From positions 1 to 64,000 of the forward strand of contig NZ_JARWSK010000004.1 in NCBI RefSeq assembly GCF_031081985.1: a stretch of 64,000 nt of DNA, written 5' to 3'. Both the position numbers and the translations under genes were made by a program. The notes below the pieces were generated by a model. It was not told where the DNA came from, made no database searches, and saw only the letters and a list, made by a program, of their open reading frames with translations. Every line of letters starts with the position of its first letter. Position 1 is the stretch's first letter. Of the stretch, positions 61,379 to 64,000 are shown in pieces. Source of the DNA: Komagataeibacter xylinus. Lineage in GTDB: Bacteria; Pseudomonadota; Alphaproteobacteria; Acetobacterales; Acetobacteraceae.

Positions 61379-62878
61379 TCACAGATTGGTGGTGAACTGG
61401 AAGCCGACCACGGCGGCATCATGGAACGTGGTTGTGGCACCAGGCCGCTGGAGATACTGGAAATCAGGCTGGAAGGCCGTGCCACGTGCGACGTGGATGC
61501 TGTAGAAGGCTTCCCATACATTTTCGTGGCTCTGTATGCCGTACACGGCGCCCCACTGGTTGGGCAGGTAGGGCAGGCCGAGCGCAAGCGATGATTCCTG
61601 CTGCAGGGCCACGGTGTGGCTCATTTCCATATACTGGAACATGACGCCTATCTGATCGAGCGGGCGCCCCCAGGGCGTGCCGCTCTGCAGCAGGCCGATC
61701 CATTCATGGTCGCGCATGGCCACCTGGCTGCCCTGCGTGTAGTCAACACCCCCGATTACGATCAGGCCGTTTGCAAGCCCCTCTCCGCTGCGGTGGATCA
61801 TCTGGTTGAACATGAGCCATGCCGCGTTCATGCCGGATTCATACCGCCGCGGCAGGCCCGTTGCCTGGAACGAATTGCCGTTTATGTCAGCATACAGGTT
61901 GGGGTAGCGGGAATTGTCATACCAGTACCCGATCTTGTAGTGCCCCAGCAGGTGATGCCTGCCAAAAGACGGGCTCCAGCCGATCTCGACCTGCGAGGAA
62001 AGCTTGCCCAGCCCGTCCTGCCCCAGCGCCCAGCCCGATATGCCACCGTTATAGGCATGGGGGCTGACCGCAAAGATGCCGCCCATGATGTAGGTTCGCA
62101 GCGTGGGGCGCACCCGCAGGATCGCGCCGAGATTGCCCGAAGGCCAGTCCCGCCCGCCCGGCACGTATTTGGAGGGCGCGGGATTGCCGCACACCGATAC
62201 GTTCATGAACGAACAGGCCAGATAATCCTGATTGAAAAAACTGCCTGTTGGTATGACGCCAACCGACAGGATGATGCGGTCGCGCAGGAAACCCTTGTCG
62301 GCATACATGTCTACCAGATGGGCAACCACGTTGCCGCGCGCGCCGTATATTTCTTCAGGGTTGGTGACTGAATCCCCCATGGCGTTGGACAGGCTGTTTC
62401 CGTGCCCGTTGATGACCAGCATATGGGTCCAGAAGGACGGAATTCCCGCCAGGCGCTGCCAGTCTATGTCCAGCGCGCCAGCGACCTGCCCGGCCAGGAC
62501 GTTGGCGCGTTGTTTGCCGCCGGTAATATTGCCCATATATTCTTCATTGACGGTGACATTGAGGAATATGCCCCGATTTGTCAGCCATGGCTGTATGCCG
62601 CCCCAGTCCCCGAACAGGTGGGGGGAGGCGGTCAGCATGGGCACGAGGGGGCCGATCGCCACCTGCCCCATTTCGGTCATGGGAAAGGCGGCGGGTTCGT
62701 AATGGGTTGTAAAGGCGGTTTTTGCGGTTTCTGTCTGGGCCAGTACTTCAGAAATGGGCATGCAACCGGCAAACAGCATTCCCGCCATAACGGCCAGCAG
62801 CCTGATACGGGCAGGAAAGTTGTGCCATGTTGTTGCAGACTTGTTCTTGTTCTTGGCGCATGTCGTGATGACACACAT
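61379..62878 (-). CDS. Carbohydrate-selective porin (OprB family)
   Basis: A 499-residue outer-membrane porin. A signal peptide precedes [10 protein letters not shown]-like sequence near residue 48. The OprB features [31 protein letters not shown], the long [21 protein letters not shown] region, and a C-terminal barrel strand ending GFQFTTNL are present. OprB porins let sugars and polyols through. It lies 70 bases upstream of glpK on the same strand, so it probably supplies the glycerol/polyol system from outside. The ATG at 62878 and ATG codons a little later are both possible starts. Confidence 0.88.
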   Translation of the reverse strand: MCVITTCAKNKNKSATTWHNFPARIRLLAVMAGMLFAGCMPISEVLAQTETAKTAFTTHYEPAAFPMTEMGQVAIGPLVPMLTASPHLFGDWGGIQPWLTNRGIFLNVTVNEEYMGNITGGKQRANVLAGQVAGALDIDWQRLAGIPSFWTHMLVINGHGNSLSNAMGDSVTNPEEIYGARGNVVAHLVDMYADKGFLRDRIILSVGVIPTGSFFNQDYLACSFMNVSVCGNPAPSKYVPGGRDWPSGNLGAILRVRPTLRTYIMGGIFAVSPHAYNGGISGWALGQDGLGKLSSQVEIGWSPSFGRHHLLGHYKIGYWYDNSRYPNLYADINGNSFQATGLPRRYESGMNAAWLMFNQMIHRSGEGLANGLIVIGGVDYTQGSQVAMRDHEWIGLLQSGTPWGRPLDQIGVMFQYMEMSHTVALQQESSLALGLPYLPNQWGAVYGIQSHENVWEAFYSIHVARGTAFQPDFQYLQRPGATTTFHDAAVVGFQFTTNL

Positions 62879-63425
62879 TATCTGCTCTCCCTTCCCGGTG
62901 GCCTTGGGGCCACGGGCGCGGCTATGAGGAACAGAGTGTGTATCGGTTTGCGGATAGGAAAGATTTAATTCATAAATAACACAAGTTCGTGAATAATTTT
63001 ACTTTTATTTTATTCCTATTATTTGTTCATTATAAATAAAAGGTTCCGTTCATATCGGATCAATAATTGTTGGGTCTGCACAGGTCAGCCAATCAAGGTT
63101 TGATATGTCCCATCACGGCACGTTGTCGCAGGAACGCCCGCGCGGTGTGCTGCGGAGATCATAATGTGCCTCAAGCGCGGTGGCGACACGGTGCGACTAC
63201 ATGTGACCGTGGCACCCATACAGTCATGCCTGCCATCCAGATTGCAACGGACTTTATCGTTTATGTTAAACAATAAAAATTATTTCAGTATAAAATATAT
63301 AATTACATGGGCTGCGCGATGTATTTCTGTTGCTTTGTCGTGATTTGTGAATGCCATGCAATCTGTATGGACAGGATCAGGCATGGAAAATATATTCTCT
63401 CAGGTTATTTTGCAGGTGTTTTCAG
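62879..63425 (+). other. AT-rich divergent promoter region
   Basis: The stretch upstream of oprB is markedly AT-rich (about 62955-63065), which fits a promoter and possibly a DeoR/GlpR-type site, though I see no clean palindrome. The remaining part up to 63425 has no plausible gene; short frames in it have no family resemblance. Confidence 0.4.
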
Positions 63426-64000
63426 ATGACAGGATATTTTCCGTTTGCCCTTATTTCAGTTCTATGTGGCCTCTGGCACACATCCGCATGGGCAGGGGAG
63501 TGTTATGATCTGGCCAGTCACCAGCCATCGGAACTGACCGGAACACTGGAATATGTCATGTTTCCCGGCCCGCCAAATTACGAAGACATTCAGAAGGGCG
63601 ATACGCCAGAACCTGAATACATACTGAAGCTCCAAAGCCCCATCTGCATTACCGGCGATGACTTTGCCAATCCGGACAACCATTTTCAGGCCGTGCAGCT
63701 ATATTCGGAAAAAGAAGAATCCTTGCGGGCATTCCTCCATCAAAACGTGACGGTGCAACTCACAAATCAGGCGGCGGCTGAAACCGGGCATGTTCATGAG
63801 CCACTCGCTGCAACGGTAACATCCATTGCGCCAGCACAGGAAAATGTGCCCGTACAGGCAAAGCCCATGGATTTTACGGATGAATACGGAACGGCAGCCA
63901 CGACCATACGCGCCTTCTATACGGCGCTGCACGATGCGCAGGGTGCTGATGCCGCCGCCATGGTCATTCCCGAAAAACGCACCATGCCGGCTTTTTCACC
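63426..64000 (+). CDS. Secreted DUF4431-like protein, cut by the window end
   Basis: ATG 63426 opens a frame without stop up to the end of the window (191 codons). It has a signal peptide (MTGYFPFALISVLCGLWHTSAWAGE, cleavage near 24). The next part, CYDLASHQPSELTGTLEYVMFPGPPNYEDIQKGDTPEP, resembles DUF4431 domains (GPPNYESI, GD-P pattern). A second segment, AATTIRAFYTALHDAQGADAAAMVIPEKR, follows after a linker and may be another domain. Function is unknown; it should be periplasmic. The C-terminal end is outside the window. Confidence 0.65.
   Translation, partial: MTGYFPFALISVLCGLWHTSAWAGECYDLASHQPSELTGTLEYVMFPGPPNYEDIQKGDTPEPEYILKLQSPICITGDDFANPDNHFQAVQLYSEKEESLRAFLHQNVTVQLTNQAAAETGHVHEPLAATVTSIAPAQENVPVQAKPMDFTDEYGTAATTIRAFYTALHDAQGADAAAMVIPEKRTMPAFS

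Overview
This window looks like chromosomal DNA of an acetic acid bacterium (Acetobacteraceae, most like Komagataeibacter/Gluconacetobacter). That placement is an inference from gene content and style: high-GC coding with strong third-position bias, OprB-type sugar porin, TonB-dependent uptake, a C4-polyol/glycerol locus, Tat-dependent oxidoreductases and an encapsulin/DyP operon. No rRNA, CRISPR array, prophage or intact insertion sequence is visible.

Layout. (1) 1-2 kb: initiator tRNA-Met with a terminator, then a decayed fragment of a urea-type ABC permease gene, a HAD hydrolase and a DUF2905 membrane protein. (2) 2.2-33 kb: a dense block of nitrogen-compound catabolism. It holds a HAD plus a Tat-exported spermidine-dehydrogenase-like flavoprotein; an amino acid permease; a class III aminotransferase with an Lrp regulator; an HcnABC/opine-oxidase-like three-subunit flavo-iron-sulfur dehydrogenase divergent from an ALDH/M20 amidohydrolase/tartrate-dehydrogenase operon; an operon of HAD, complete dipeptide-type ABC transporter, succinate-semialdehyde dehydrogenase, GNAT and 2-hydroxyacid dehydrogenase; and, converging on it, an apparent operon of TonB receptor, HAD, MFS transporter and PuuB-like amine oxidase. 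Four HAD enzymes of the 2-haloacid dehalogenase type sit beside these modules. (3) 33.6-45.6 kb: mixed genes: a zinc-independent MDR reductase, an AT-rich secreted protein beside a transposase scar, oleate hydratase with a perfect FNR-type box upstream, a secreted PLD-like nuclease, a LysR/YeiH pair, an encapsulin-DyP peroxidase-DUF2934 operon, a Crp/Fnr and a TetR regulator, and hypothetical proteins. (4) 45.6-62.9 kb: a polyol locus: DeoR regulator, FGGY kinase, GlpD/EryB dehydrogenase, an aldolase-fold protein where EryC would be expected, triosephosphate-isomerase-like and RpiB-like isomerases, a second DeoR, a sugar ABC transporter, a DhaK-DhaL kinase, and on the other strand oprB-glpK-glpF. 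(5) The right edge cuts a secreted DUF4431-like protein.

How the genes may work together (inference). Region 2 could take up polyamines, opines or related amino compounds, oxidise them with flavoproteins to aldehydes or keto acids, and pass these through aldehyde dehydrogenases and dehydrogenases into the TCA cycle. Region 4 matches erythritol-type (four-carbon polyol) catabolism. Three related short palindromes in front of the kinase gene and the isomerase gene suggest that one DeoR-type repressor controls both transcription units.
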